Source: an uncultured Bacteroidota bacterium | GTDB lineage: Bacteria; Bacteroidota; Bacteroidia; Bacteroidales; P3 | DNA: 18,464 bases | NCBI GenBank assembly: GCA_902766265.1 | Contig: CACXCY010000044.1 | Location: 1-18,464, forward strand | Direction: 5' to 3' | Part shown: in pieces, positions 1-7,249 of the stretch | How the letters are laid out: each line of letters starts with the position of its first letter | Position numbering within the stretch: the first letter of the stretch is position 1 | The notes under the pieces: generated by a model | The model's database searches: none | Told to the model about the DNA's origin: nothing | The model's input: only the letters and a program-made list of their open reading frames with translations | Program-made: the position numbers and the translations under genes

Positions 1-368
1 GCTTCCTTTTCAGACTTGTCCCCATTGCCCAAGAGATGAAGCACACCGTGAATCATCACCCGATGCAATTCTTGTTCAAACGTGACAGCATACTTCTGGG
101 CATTATCTCTAACACGGTCTATGCTTATCAGAATATCACCCGCCACCACATCGCCTTCTACATAATCAAACGTAATGATATCCGTATAGGTATCATGATT
201 CAGATATGATATATTTACACCCAAGATATCGTCATCACTACAAAAACGATAATTAATCTCCCCAACCGCTTTTCCTGCTCTTCTCACCACCTCATTCACC
301 CATTTCTTCACCTGGAGCTTTTCTCCAAGCACAAATTTAATACCGTCTACTGAAAAATGTACACTCAT
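1..368 (-). CDS. ybeY: Endoribonuclease YbeY (rRNA maturation factor), 3' part cut by window edge
   Basis: YbeY is a single-strand-specific metallo-endoribonuclease in 16S rRNA maturation and ribosome quality control. I translated 122 codons from the ATG at 366-368 to the window edge, so the C-terminus is missing. The family signature is visible: an acidic central block with FDYVEGDVVAGDILIS (about residues 67-82), then the metal site HGVLHLLGNGDK with His107 and His111. The E. coli-type site is HGxLHLxGYDH; here the third ligand position (117) is Asp instead of His. I believe Asp is common there in Bacteroidetes homologues. The family is usually about 140-160 aa, so little is missing. The next gene on the same strand ends about 200 bp upstream, so ybeY may have its own promoter. 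Confidence 0.9.
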   Translation of the reverse strand, partial: MSVHFSVDGIKFVLGEKLQVKKWVNEVVRRAGKAVGEINYRFCSDDDILGVNISYLNHDTYTDIITFDYVEGDVVAGDILISIDRVRDNAQKYAVTFEQELHRVMIHGVLHLLGNGDKSEKE

Positions 369-419
369 TGCTACTTCTAACCAATAAAATGTTTTTACGT
401 GATTACTTTTGTTATTCCA

Positions 420-444
420 AAACACATACTAACACGCTGTGTTT
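420..444. repeat. Short inverted repeat in the ybeY upstream region
   Basis: AAACACA (420-426) and TGTGTTT (438-444) form a 7-bp stem with an 11-nt loop, about 50 bp upstream of the ybeY start codon. There is no T-tract on the ybeY (minus) strand beyond two Ts, so it is not a clear terminator. It could be an mRNA leader hairpin or an operator. No function can be assigned. Confidence 0.3.
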
Positions 445-506
445 CACTTAATTCATGTATAATTACCTATATCATTCCTCAAAATTAATCGGATTTTTAC
501 AAATCA

Positions 507-560
507 CCGCACAGGACATTTTGTTTTAGCCCACTAATGAGGTTATGACAACCCGTGCGG
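507..560 (-). repeat. Long-loop inverted repeat downstream of the small membrane protein gene
   Basis: CCGCAC (507-512) pairs with GTGCGG (555-560) across a loop of about 42 nt. It begins 17 bp after the stop of the 66-aa membrane protein on the minus strand. The strand reads on into TGATTTGTAAAAATCC, which is only moderately U-rich, so it could be a weak terminator or a leader structure ahead of ybeY. A possible -7 element (TAATTTTG, minus strand, 480-487) follows it, which would give ybeY a leader of about 110 nt. Confidence 0.3.
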
Positions 561-576
561 AGAAAATTTTCGCATT

Positions 577-777
577 CTAATTTTCCTGTTCGTCCTTTTT
601 CTCTTGCTTCTCCCCTACTTGATCAAGCAACGTCATTCCCTGAGAGGCCATCCCCAAAGCCAAAAGCATAATCAGCACCCTTATGTTGGGTTCTTCCATA
701 ATAATCAGCAAAGCCAGAACTGCTACACTTAAAGCAAGACCAACTGCTGAAAAGATAAGTCTAATTGTCGGTTGCAT
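577..777 (-). CDS. Small two-helix membrane protein, unknown function
   Basis: This is a 66-aa protein I do not recognise. It begins MQPTIRLIFSAVG and has two hydrophobic helices, about residues 5-27 and 32-50. A charged tail rich in Lys, Glu and Gln follows and is probably cytosolic. An in-frame ATG lies 33 bp further upstream (808-810), but it falls inside the terminator-like hairpin at 798-825, so I chose the ATG at 775-777. The stop is TAG. It lies downstream of the anti-sigma-like kinase on the same strand, with the hairpin between them, so it may be transcribed by read-through or from its own promoter. The open frame, the membrane profile and the spacing support a real gene. Confidence 0.6.
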   Translation of the reverse strand: MQPTIRLIFSAVGLALSVAVLALLIIMEEPNIRVLIMLLALGMASQGMTLLDQVGEKQEKKDEQEN

Positions 778-797
778 GTTAACATATATTAAATAAA

Positions 798-825
798 CGG
801 CGACCAACATATATGTTGTTCGCCG
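798..825 (-). terminator. Perfect-arm hairpin terminator after the anti-sigma kinase gene
   Basis: A 28-nt near-perfect palindrome (arms CGGCGACCAACATA and TATGTTGTTCGCCG, one mismatch) starts about 20 bp past the stop of the RsbW-like gene on the minus strand. It is followed there by TTTATTT. This fits a factor-independent terminator. It covers the upstream ATG of the next open frame, which argues for the downstream start of that gene. Confidence 0.6.
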
Positions 826-846
826 TCTGTGTACATCTAATATGAC

Positions 847-1308
847 TTAGGCCTCAACCTGTTTTGTCATAAAATATTTTTGCAATGTATTTGCGCGTTC
901 TACCGCCTGGGTGGCATCGATACCTCTAATGGCAAACTCCATCCGCACTTTACGTCCTCCATTGCTGTATTCCAATCTATCGGACAGCATTCTCATCATA
1001 AATATACCATCCCCTTTGGTCCCTTCTATCGAAAGGTCTCCGTATTGTGCAACATCAAATCCTTCTCCCTGATCCTCAATTTCAAAGTATATACCACCAC
1101 AGTAATCTCCACTCTCAATGATGACAATCTTCTCCACATCTGACTTGTTGCCATGCGTTATCGCATTCTCTACCGCCTGCATCACCGCTACCGAAATCGT
1201 TGCAAAATAATTGAACGCATTCTTCTCATCGCAAAGATCACTTATATACTTCTCCACCTTTGCGATTTCTTTGATACTAGACTGTATTACAAATCTTTCC
1301 ATTGTCAT
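847..1308 (-). CDS. RsbW-like ATP-binding protein (anti-sigma regulatory factor, Ser/Thr kinase type)
   Basis: This 153-aa single-domain GHKL/HATPase_c_2 protein resembles the RsbW/SpoIIAB anti-sigma kinases, which bind a sigma factor or phosphorylate an anti-anti-sigma partner. Visible motifs are the N-box AVENAITHGN (Glu47, Asn48, His52), the G1 box DQGEGFD (79-85) and the glycine-rich lid GTKGDGIFMMRML (96-108). Length fits the family. Two in-frame ATGs (codons 1 and 3) are possible starts. No sigma factor or STAS-domain antagonist is encoded in the window, so the partner is unknown. A -7-like element lies about 20 bp upstream, and a hairpin follows the stop. The biochemical class is well supported; the regulatory target is not. 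Confidence 0.85.
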   Translation of the reverse strand: MTMERFVIQSSIKEIAKVEKYISDLCDEKNAFNYFATISVAVMQAVENAITHGNKSDVEKIVIIESGDYCGGIYFEIEDQGEGFDVAQYGDLSIEGTKGDGIFMMRMLSDRLEYSNGGRKVRMEFAIRGIDATQAVERANTLQKYFMTKQVEA

Positions 1309-1329
1309 TTGCAGAATACTCTTCTATTA

Positions 1330-1337
1330 CAAAAGTA
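1330..1337 (-). promoter_or_regulatory. Bacteroidetes-type -7 element for the RsbW-like gene
   Basis: Read on the minus strand, TACTTTTG matches the Bacteroidetes -7 consensus TAnnTTTG and would give a leader of roughly 15-20 nt before the ATG at 1308. No convincing TTTG -33 element is seen at the usual spacing, so the assignment rests on the -7 box and its position in the 52-bp spacer. Confidence 0.45.
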
Positions 1338-1360
1338 CACTATTTTTTCGTATTTTTTGC

Positions 1361-4300
1361 TTAAAACTTATAAAAATAATCATTCACTTTGCTTTTATAG
1401 AACGGCGCCAGTGCAGGAGGCACATTACGAAACATTTCTAAATTCTTTTCCTGCATTTTGTTAAACCGTTCCATATCACCAGGCGATGGCTGATAATGGT
1501 CCTTGCCTTCCTTGCTTTCCCTACGTTGCTCTTTTTCACGTTGCATTTCGGCCTTCTCATGTTCAAGCAAGCGAGTCATGATTTGTTGTTGACGACGAAT
1601 TGTCTGCTGTGTTATCGTCTTATTGACAAGATCTGTTTCCGTCTGCTCCATTTGCTTAATCATCTCGTCAATTTCCCTTGCCATCTTGCTGTTTCTACCA
1701 TTCTGTTGCTTTACCTCTTGCCCATATTCCTGCATCATACGGCGTATCTGCTCCTGCTGCGCCGCCATTCGTGCAAATTCCTCACTCATTGAATTTTTCT
1801 CACCAATCTTCGTTCTACTTCCCGACTTATTGCCTTGTTTGTCCAATTGCTTCTTAAGAGCATCTAATTGCTTATTCAACTCATCCTGCATCTGCTTCAT
1901 CGATTTTGGAGACGGCTTACCTTTGCCGGGCTTGTTGCAGCTGCCGGATTTCATTTTCATACCTTGTTTCTTACAACTGCCTGACTTCTTTTGCTGTTGA
2001 TTCTGACGCATTTGGTTTTGCATCTGGTCGAGCGACTCGGCCATCATTAGAGCCAAGTTGTTGAGAGAGGTCATTGCATATTGCATCGATTTGGCTGATT
2101 GGGTGTTGCGTGAATTCCCATAGAATGTTTGGTTGAACTGTAACAGTCCCGACAATGATTTGGACAAATTATTGTTTATGTTGGCCAACTCTTTATTAAT
2201 CATTGACGCTATGGTAATCTGCCTTCGGGCCATGGAGCGAAGGGAATCCTCTACATTCTTGAAATCATCCTTGATTTCGTTCTGCTCTTTAATAATATGC
2301 TGGTACTTGGGGTCTTGAATATAAACAGTATTCAATGTCCCTATCAATGCCTCTTGATTAAAGGACAAACGGACAACATTCTTGAGCAATCGTCTCACCA
2401 TTTCGGCATCCTCCGCCAATTCGTTCTGCTCCATATTCATCTGCGATTCTGCCATTTGCTCGGACAACTGCTGCATATCGTCAGCCGCATTTTTCTGCTG
2501 CTGTGACGCATCTTTGTTCTTGCCGGAATTCAGTTTGTTCTGAGCGTCTTGTTGCTCACTCTTTATTTTGTTCTCCAACGATTTGTCAACCTTAAACTCT
2601 TGAGAAGGATCTAATTCTTTATAGTCCTTTTGTATGTTTTCTATATCCTTTTGCAGCTTGTTAAACTCCGATGACAGTTGTTCCTGTTGCTTCATCAAAT
2701 CATCCTTATCCTTACTCTTTGCATCCTTGGTTTTGTCAGACAATTGCTGCTGCTTTTCTGCAAGTTGGTCCATCTTCCGCACCACTTCTTCAACTCGTTT
2801 CTCCATCTCCAGATGCTTCATCAACTCAATGTTCTGGTCTAACTGACGTTCTACGTCTTCGTTTTTGATTTTCAGCCCTTCGAGCTGCTCCTGCACCTTA
2901 TTCTTGTCCACCTCCTGCATCAGTTTTTCTATCTCCTGCATCATGTTTTTCATCTCATCGTTCATCACCTGGTCGAACAACTTGTCCAGCTCTTTCTGCT
3001 TCTCCATTATCTGCTCGCTCTGCTGGCGGTATTTCTCCTCGAGACGGTTGTTTTCCTGAATCTGATTCTGCATCTTCTGCAGCGTCTCTTTCACTGCTTT
3101 CTGCTTTTCCAGAAGCTGCTCCAACTGTTTTTTGTCCTGCCAGTTCAACTCTTTTTTGTCCACCAAGCGACGCATCAGTTCGTCTATTTCTTTCTGCAGT
3201 TTCTGCAAATCGCCTATCGATGCATTTGCCTTGTTCTCAATCTGCTCGTAATTGTTGTCCAAGATATTGTCCAACTCTTCACTGGTGGGGACTTTTATCT
3301 CGAACACCTGCGACGTTGCTGATTTGGGACCATTGATTCCGTCATTATCCCAAACCTCGAAATAATACTTTACTACATCGCCGGGAGCTATGGTCAACTC
3401 GTTCAGGTTGGTTGAATAATAGAACTCTTGGCTCGGTTCGCTGGTAACGGCTATCGGCACCGCAACGACGGTCTTTTGCGAGGTGTCGCTGACATTTGTC
3501 TTCTCTAGTTTGAATTCCAGCTTGCTGAAACCATAATCATCCTTTATCCGCCCCTTGAAAAACACCTGGTCGGGGGTCAGAGAGTCACGCATCTCCATGG
3601 CCAGAATCATGGGGACACAATCGCTGACAACCGATACGGAATAATTAAGCACATCCTCTTCTCCCACTTGCTTGTTGTGCACGTAAAAACCGTACTCGAA
3701 CGAACGGGCGGCGCGCAACGAATGGCTCAGGCGTCCGTTGGCGTTGGGGGCCAGCGGCTTGGCTGTGTTGTCGTGCACAAAATACAACGAATCCACGTCC
3801 CTGGTCTGAAACTGCCACGTAATCACTGTGCCTTGCGGTACGGTGAGGTCGCCTACGTTGGACAACACTTCACGTTGTTTGCCCGTATAGCCGGGGTAGG
3901 AGAGGGCTGCCTGGAAATTGACTACGATGGGCTTGGGATAGACCGTGAGCTCGTATTCCGGCGACTCCACGCTGGCGGCCTGCAGGGTGAACCTGGTGGT
4001 ATGCTGCAGGTTCTTGAATTCGTAGGAATAGTGTGTCTTGTCCTGCTGGCGAAGCTTGTAAACCCTTCCTTCGATGTTGACGAATGCTTCGTCGGGGACT
4101 GCGTCGCCTATTACGGCCACTTTGAGCAGGAAGTCCTCCTGCTGGACGGCCTGCAGCTGGGCGTTCTGCACCTTAAAGACGAATGGCTGGGGACGTTCGT
4201 AGTAGGTGGAATGATGCACTATTCGCTTGGAGGGCTCTACAATAAAAGAGGGGGAGAAGAGGAGCAGGGCCAGCACTGCCAACAGCGGGATGGCGGTGTA

Positions 4301-4780
4301 TTTGATATATTTCCGGTTGACTTTCAGGTCTACCGCGCCTGCAAAGGGGATGGGGCTCAACTGGGCTGTCTTCTGCTCGATGGCTGCCTCGAGCAGTGCG
4401 GCTCCCGACGGGTTGCCCTTGCCGGCGGATTGCTGCAACTGCAGCAGGTTGAGCAGTTTGTCCTTGATTTCCGGAAAGTGGGAGCCCACGATGCGGGCGG
4501 CTTCCTCATAGCCAATCACCTTCCCTAGGCGGTACATCTTCAGCAAGGGGACCACGACGTAGACGCTTACGACGACGACCGTCGCCAGCAGATAGGTCCA
4601 AAACAGAGCCGTCCGCACCGGCACGCTGAAATAGCCGAAATGCTCCAGCACGACGACGGCCAGGAACAGCGCCAGCAACAAAGCGGCCGACAGAAGCAGC
4701 CCTTTGACGAGACGGCTTTGGTAGTATTTCCTGATAAACCGGTCGAGATTATCAATTATCTTATTGGACGTTGGAGCCAT
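1361..4780 (-). CDS. DUF4175 family large membrane / coiled-coil protein
   Basis: This 1139-aa protein belongs to a Bacteroidetes family (DUF4175) of unknown function. Numbering from the chosen ATG (4778-4780), residues 27-49 and 56-76 form two membrane helices and 159-178 a third. A roughly 300-residue domain rich in beta-strand-like sequence follows, probably outside the membrane. The second half is a very long Gln/Lys/Glu/Met-rich coiled coil, with a Lys/Ser/Gly-rich stretch carrying two KSGSC copies. An upstream in-frame ATG at 4825 exists, but a good -7 box (4801-4810) lies between the two, so transcription should start downstream of it. Homologues start like MAPTSNKIIDNLDRFIRKYY. It is probably an envelope scaffold; I know of no demonstrated activity. 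Confidence 0.85.
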   Translation of the reverse strand: MAPTSNKIIDNLDRFIRKYYQSRLVKGLLLSAALLLALFLAVVVLEHFGYFSVPVRTALFWTYLLATVVVVSVYVVVPLLKMYRLGKVIGYEEAARIVGSHFPEIKDKLLNLLQLQQSAGKGNPSGAALLEAAIEQKTAQLSPIPFAGAVDLKVNRKYIKYTAIPLLAVLALLLFSPSFIVEPSKRIVHHSTYYERPQPFVFKVQNAQLQAVQQEDFLLKVAVIGDAVPDEAFVNIEGRVYKLRQQDKTHYSYEFKNLQHTTRFTLQAASVESPEYELTVYPKPIVVNFQAALSYPGYTGKQREVLSNVGDLTVPQGTVITWQFQTRDVDSLYFVHDNTAKPLAPNANGRLSHSLRAARSFEYGFYVHNKQVGEEDVLNYSVSVVSDCVPMILAMEMRDSLTPDQVFFKGRIKDDYGFSKLEFKLEKTNVSDTSQKTVVAVPIAVTSEPSQEFYYSTNLNELTIAPGDVVKYYFEVWDNDGINGPKSATSQVFEIKVPTSEELDNILDNNYEQIENKANASIGDLQKLQKEIDELMRRLVDKKELNWQDKKQLEQLLEKQKAVKETLQKMQNQIQENNRLEEKYRQQSEQIMEKQKELDKLFDQVMNDEMKNMMQEIEKLMQEVDKNKVQEQLEGLKIKNEDVERQLDQNIELMKHLEMEKRVEEVVRKMDQLAEKQQQLSDKTKDAKSKDKDDLMKQQEQLSSEFNKLQKDIENIQKDYKELDPSQEFKVDKSLENKIKSEQQDAQNKLNSGKNKDASQQQKNAADDMQQLSEQMAESQMNMEQNELAEDAEMVRRLLKNVVRLSFNQEALIGTLNTVYIQDPKYQHIIKEQNEIKDDFKNVEDSLRSMARRQITIASMINKELANINNNLSKSLSGLLQFNQTFYGNSRNTQSAKSMQYAMTSLNNLALMMAESLDQMQNQMRQNQQQKKSGSCKKQGMKMKSGSCNKPGKGKPSPKSMKQMQDELNKQLDALKKQLDKQGNKSGSRTKIGEKNSMSEEFARMAAQQEQIRRMMQEYGQEVKQQNGRNSKMAREIDEMIKQMEQTETDLVNKTITQQTIRRQQQIMTRLLEHEKAEMQREKEQRRESKEGKDHYQPSPGDMERFNKMQEKNLEMFRNVPPALAPFYKSKVNDYFYKF

Positions 4781-4800
4781 TCCGACAACATTATACGCAG

Positions 4801-4810
4801 TGCAAAGATA
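4801..4810 (-). promoter_or_regulatory. -7 element of the DUF4175 gene
   Basis: On the minus strand the sequence TATCTTTGCA matches the -7 element TAnnTTTG and sits about 20 bp upstream of the chosen ATG at 4780. The TSS would fall near 4795, downstream of the alternative ATG at 4825, which decides the start. No clear -33 TTTG is seen. Confidence 0.6.
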
Positions 4811-4938
4811 GTGAATTATTCCCATATACGGGCATTATCGGTTTTCCACCTTCCGAGCCCGCCCATGAGCCGGTCGCCCAGGGCCTGTTCCCCCACTGGA
4901 AGTCAAGTTCCCGCCCATCCTGTCTATCAGCCGATTCC

Positions 4939-5065
4939 AAAAGAGTATGTCTTTCGGCAAAAAAGAGTATATCTTTTCACCAAAAAGAGTATATCTTTTC
5001 CCACAAAAGAGTATATCTTTTCATGCAAAAGAGTATATCTTTTCTATGGAAAGAGTATATCTTTT
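4939..5065. repeat. Array of six 17-nt near-palindromes at exact 22-bp period
   Basis: Units begin at 4939, 4961, 4983, 5005, 5027 and 5049, exactly 22 bp apart. The consensus is AAAAGAGTATATCTTTT; copies 2-5 are identical, copy 6 differs at its first base, and copy 1 carries two changes. The five 5-nt spacers all differ: GGCAA, CACCA, CCCAC, CATGC, CTATG. Each unit has 6-nt inverted arms (AAAAGA/TCTTTT) around GTATA, and removing one G would make it a perfect 16-bp palindrome. The period is close to two helical turns, so repeated protein sites would lie on one face of the DNA. It lies between two divergent promoters. Function is unknown. Confidence 0.95.
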
Positions 5066-5164
5066 TTCCGGACGGGAGCGAAAAGTAGGCCGAGGAGGGG
5101 AGGAGAGAGGGCAAATGCAACACACAAAGACACCGAAAACCCCTCGCATTTGCAAAATAATGCC

Positions 5165-5172
5165 TATCTTTG
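5165..5172 (+). promoter_or_regulatory. -7 element of the SDR gene
   Basis: TATCTTTG matches TAnnTTTG and lies 21 bp upstream of the ATG at 5194. It is the same octamer as the opposing DUF4175 promoter. A TTTG at 5149-5152 is too close (12 bp) to be a standard -33 element. The box overlaps a TTG codon in frame with the gene, which rules that codon out as the start. Confidence 0.55.
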
Positions 5173-5193
5173 CACCCCGAAAACAACACCAAC

Positions 5194-5994
5194 ATGAGCA
5201 AAGTAATCTTAATCACAGGCGCCTCCTCCGGCTTCGGCAAAGCCACCGCCGAGCTCCTTGCCTCCAAAGGATACACCGTCTACGGCACCAGCCGCAACCC
5301 CCAGTCGCACCCCACCGTGCATTTCCTCCAAATGGACGTGCGCAACCCCGAATCCGTAGCCACAGGCATCGACCGGATTGTAGCCGCAGAAGGCCGCATC
5401 GACGCCGTAGTCAACAACGCCGGAATGGGCATCGGCGGAGCCCTGGAAATGGCCACAGACGACGAAATAAGCGTCCAGATGGGCACCAACTTCCGCGGAT
5501 GCGTCAACGTATGCCAGAAAGTGCTTCCCGTCATGCGCCGGCAACGTCAGGGACGCATCGTCAACATCAGCTCCATCGGAGGTGTCATGGGGCTCCCGTA
5601 CCAGGGCTTCTACAGCGCATCGAAATTCGCCATCGAGGGCTTCAGCGAAGCACTGGCAGCCGAAGTGAAGGGCTTCGGCATACAAGTGTCCATGGTCGAA
5701 CCCGGCGACTTCGCCACCAACTTCACGGCAAGCCGCAAAAACTCCATTCTGACAGCCGAAAGCGAGGCCTACGGCGCCTCGTTCCACCGCAGCATCGACA
5801 TCATCGAAAACGAGGAAAACGGAGGCCTGCGCCCCGAAATACTGGCCAAGAAAGTGGTGAAGATAATCGAGTGCCGCCGACCACGGCTACGCTATGTGGT
5901 GGCCAACCTCGAACAACGCCTCTCCGTAGTGCTCCACAACATACTCCCCGGCAACATGTTTGTCAACATATTGCGCAGTTATTACAAAGTTTAA
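5194..5994 (+). CDS. Short-chain dehydrogenase/reductase (SDR), classical type
   Basis: This 266-aa NAD(P)-dependent oxidoreductase has a classical SDR fold. The cofactor motif TGASSGFG is near the N-terminus, NNAGMG marks strand beta-4, and the catalytic set is the Ser of NISSIGG plus Tyr and Lys of YSASK. The ATG at 5194 is preferred, because the upstream TTG lies inside the promoter. Length is typical. The substrate cannot be read from sequence. The gene converges on a sphingolipid-type pair (acyltransferase and spt), so a 3-ketosphinganine reductase role is conceivable, but most classical SDRs have other substrates. It is the only plus-strand gene in the left half, and its coding strand is strikingly C-rich, unlike plus-strand genes on the right. 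Confidence 0.9.
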   Translation: MSKVILITGASSGFGKATAELLASKGYTVYGTSRNPQSHPTVHFLQMDVRNPESVATGIDRIVAAEGRIDAVVNNAGMGIGGALEMATDDEISVQMGTNFRGCVNVCQKVLPVMRRQRQGRIVNISSIGGVMGLPYQGFYSASKFAIEGFSEALAAEVKGFGIQVSMVEPGDFATNFTASRKNSILTAESEAYGASFHRSIDIIENEENGGLRPEILAKKVVKIIECRRPRLRYVVANLEQRLSVVLHNILPGNMFVNILRSYYKV

Positions 5995-6023
5995 CCCTCC
6001 GCTGCGCACACAGTAAAGAAACG

Positions 6024-6062
6024 ACAAGCACCACCCTCGGGCATTCCGGAGGCGGTGCTTGT
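6024..6062. terminator. Bidirectional hairpin between convergent genes
   Basis: ACAAGCACC (6024-6032) pairs with GGTGCTTGT (6054-6062), extended inward by CCTC/GAGG after a small internal loop. It sits between the stop of the SDR gene and the stop of the acyltransferase gene, which converge. Plus-strand flank TCTGTTGT is modestly U-rich. It probably ends transcription from both sides. Confidence 0.65.
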
Positions 6063-6083
6063 TCTGTTGTGCGGCTGGCACCG

Positions 6084-7208
6084 TTATATCTTCTTGGCAA
6101 ACACGGCGCGAGTCATCAACTTCTCCGTATTGTAGGTAGTGTGCCACAGCTTCTCCGCCTCGTTGCCGATAATCTGCGGATTGGAATATGCCGTGTGGAC
6201 GTGGTTCTTGATAGCGTTCCTGTTCAGTTCGGAATAGTACAAACTGTGTACCCCACGCTTTTGCCAGTCCGGGTGCACCCCGTTGAGCAGCAAGTCGATG
6301 GTGTCGAATTTGTGCAACGCCCTCAGCAGATGAATCCAGCCGAACGGGAAGAGATGACCGTTGCACTTTTGGTATGCCTTGTTGAGATCGGGGATGCAGA
6401 GACCAAAAGCCACCAGGTTGTCATCCTTATCCACCACAAAGTTGACGAAATCAAGATTGATGAAGGGGAAATATTCCTTGATGTAGACATCGATTTCCTT
6501 GTCCGTGAGGGGCACGAAGTCAAACAAATCCTTGAATGCCTCATTCAGTGTGAGGAAAAACTTGCGGGCATAGGGATAGATATCCTTGCGACGCTTCACC
6601 TGGAGCAGATGCACGTCATATTTCTCCTGAATCAGCGCATTGATACGCGCCACCTTGTCAGGCACCGGCTTGTCGGACATCACGATGTTCTGCTGCCAAC
6701 GGCACACAATGTCAAACCCCGCACGCTCTATGAAATCAATATAATATTTGGGGTTGTAGAGGGTGCTCAGATTCTGACGAGCATCGAAATTGTCTATTGC
6801 CCAGCACTCCTTGTCCATATCGGTGAATCCCATGGGTCCCTCAATGGTTTCCATCCCGTTGGCGATGCCAAACTCTTTCACTTTGTCAAGCAGCGCCGTG
6901 AACACATCGTAATCCTCGATGAAATCCATCCATCCAAAACGGACCGCTTTCTTGTGCCATTTCTCGTTGACAGTAAGGTTGATAATGGCAGCCACGCGAC
7001 CCACCACCTCGTTGTCTCTGTAGGCAAGGAAGAACTTCTGCTTGCAGTGTTCCCACGAAGGGTTCTTGTCCGTCAACAGCCCTGTCTCATCGCCCATCAA
7101 TGGAGGTATATAGGTAGGGACATTCTTGAACAGACGATTGGGGAATTTTATAAATTTCCTGAGCTCACGACGAGAGGAGACTTCCTTTACAATAAGTTCG
7201 TTTGCCAT
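6084..7208 (-). CDS. GNAT-like acyl-CoA N-acyltransferase next to spt; candidate ceramide synthase
   Basis: This 374-aa protein belongs to a Bacteroidetes family usually annotated as a GNAT-type N-acetyltransferase or hypothetical protein. Visible features are the N-terminal FIKFPNRLFKNVPTYIPP (about 19-36), the GNAT-like strand FFLAYRDNEVVGRVAAIIN (59-77) and the conserved GPMGFTDMDKECW (124-136). The ATG at 7208 is preferred; the longer frame would begin with GTG inside the end of spt. The gene lies 41 bp downstream of spt on the same strand, so the two are very likely co-transcribed. The known bacterial ceramide synthase of Caulobacter is also a GNAT-like acyltransferase encoded near spt, which makes sphinganine N-acylation a reasonable hypothesis. 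Fold confidence is good; substrate is inference. Confidence 0.8.
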   Translation of the reverse strand: MANELIVKEVSSRRELRKFIKFPNRLFKNVPTYIPPLMGDETGLLTDKNPSWEHCKQKFFLAYRDNEVVGRVAAIINLTVNEKWHKKAVRFGWMDFIEDYDVFTALLDKVKEFGIANGMETIEGPMGFTDMDKECWAIDNFDARQNLSTLYNPKYYIDFIERAGFDIVCRWQQNIVMSDKPVPDKVARINALIQEKYDVHLLQVKRRKDIYPYARKFFLTLNEAFKDLFDFVPLTDKEIDVYIKEYFPFINLDFVNFVVDKDDNLVAFGLCIPDLNKAYQKCNGHLFPFGWIHLLRALHKFDTIDLLLNGVHPDWQKRGVHSLYYSELNRNAIKNHVHTAYSNPQIIGNEAEKLWHTTYNTEKLMTRAVFAKKI

Positions 7209-7249
7209 AATTACTGTCTTTTTCGCTGTCGCACGTCTCCGCACACAAC

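Larger units (their letters stand above)
4781..5193. other. 413-bp divergent intergenic region with two promoters and a repeat array
   Basis: This spacer separates the divergent DUF4175 (minus) and SDR (plus) genes. It has a -7 element near each end (4801-4810 minus, 5165-5172 plus), a GC-rich stretch at about 4850-4935, the six-unit 22-bp array (4939-5065) and a purine-rich stretch at about 5068-5120. An inverted pair GCAAATGC (5111-5118) and GCATTTGC (5147-5154) sits just upstream of the SDR promoter. Open frames crossing the array are products of its stop-free composition and were not called. Confidence 0.7.

Noticed and set aside
808..810. Upstream ATG as start of the small membrane protein.
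   Set aside because: It sits inside a 28-nt palindrome that looks like the terminator of the preceding gene; the ATG at 775-777 gives a clean membrane protein.
3668..4528. A 286-codon plus-strand open frame.
   Set aside because: It is antisense to the DUF4175 gene, has no family signature and no ribosome-binding context.
4939..5065. CRISPR array.
   Set aside because: Spacers are only 5 nt, far too short for CRISPR, and no cas genes are present.
5194..5994. Horizontal transfer of the SDR gene, suggested by its unusual C-rich composition and opposite strand.
   Set aside because: The composition is explained by replication-strand skew if the origin lies to its right, and there are no mobile-element remnants around it.
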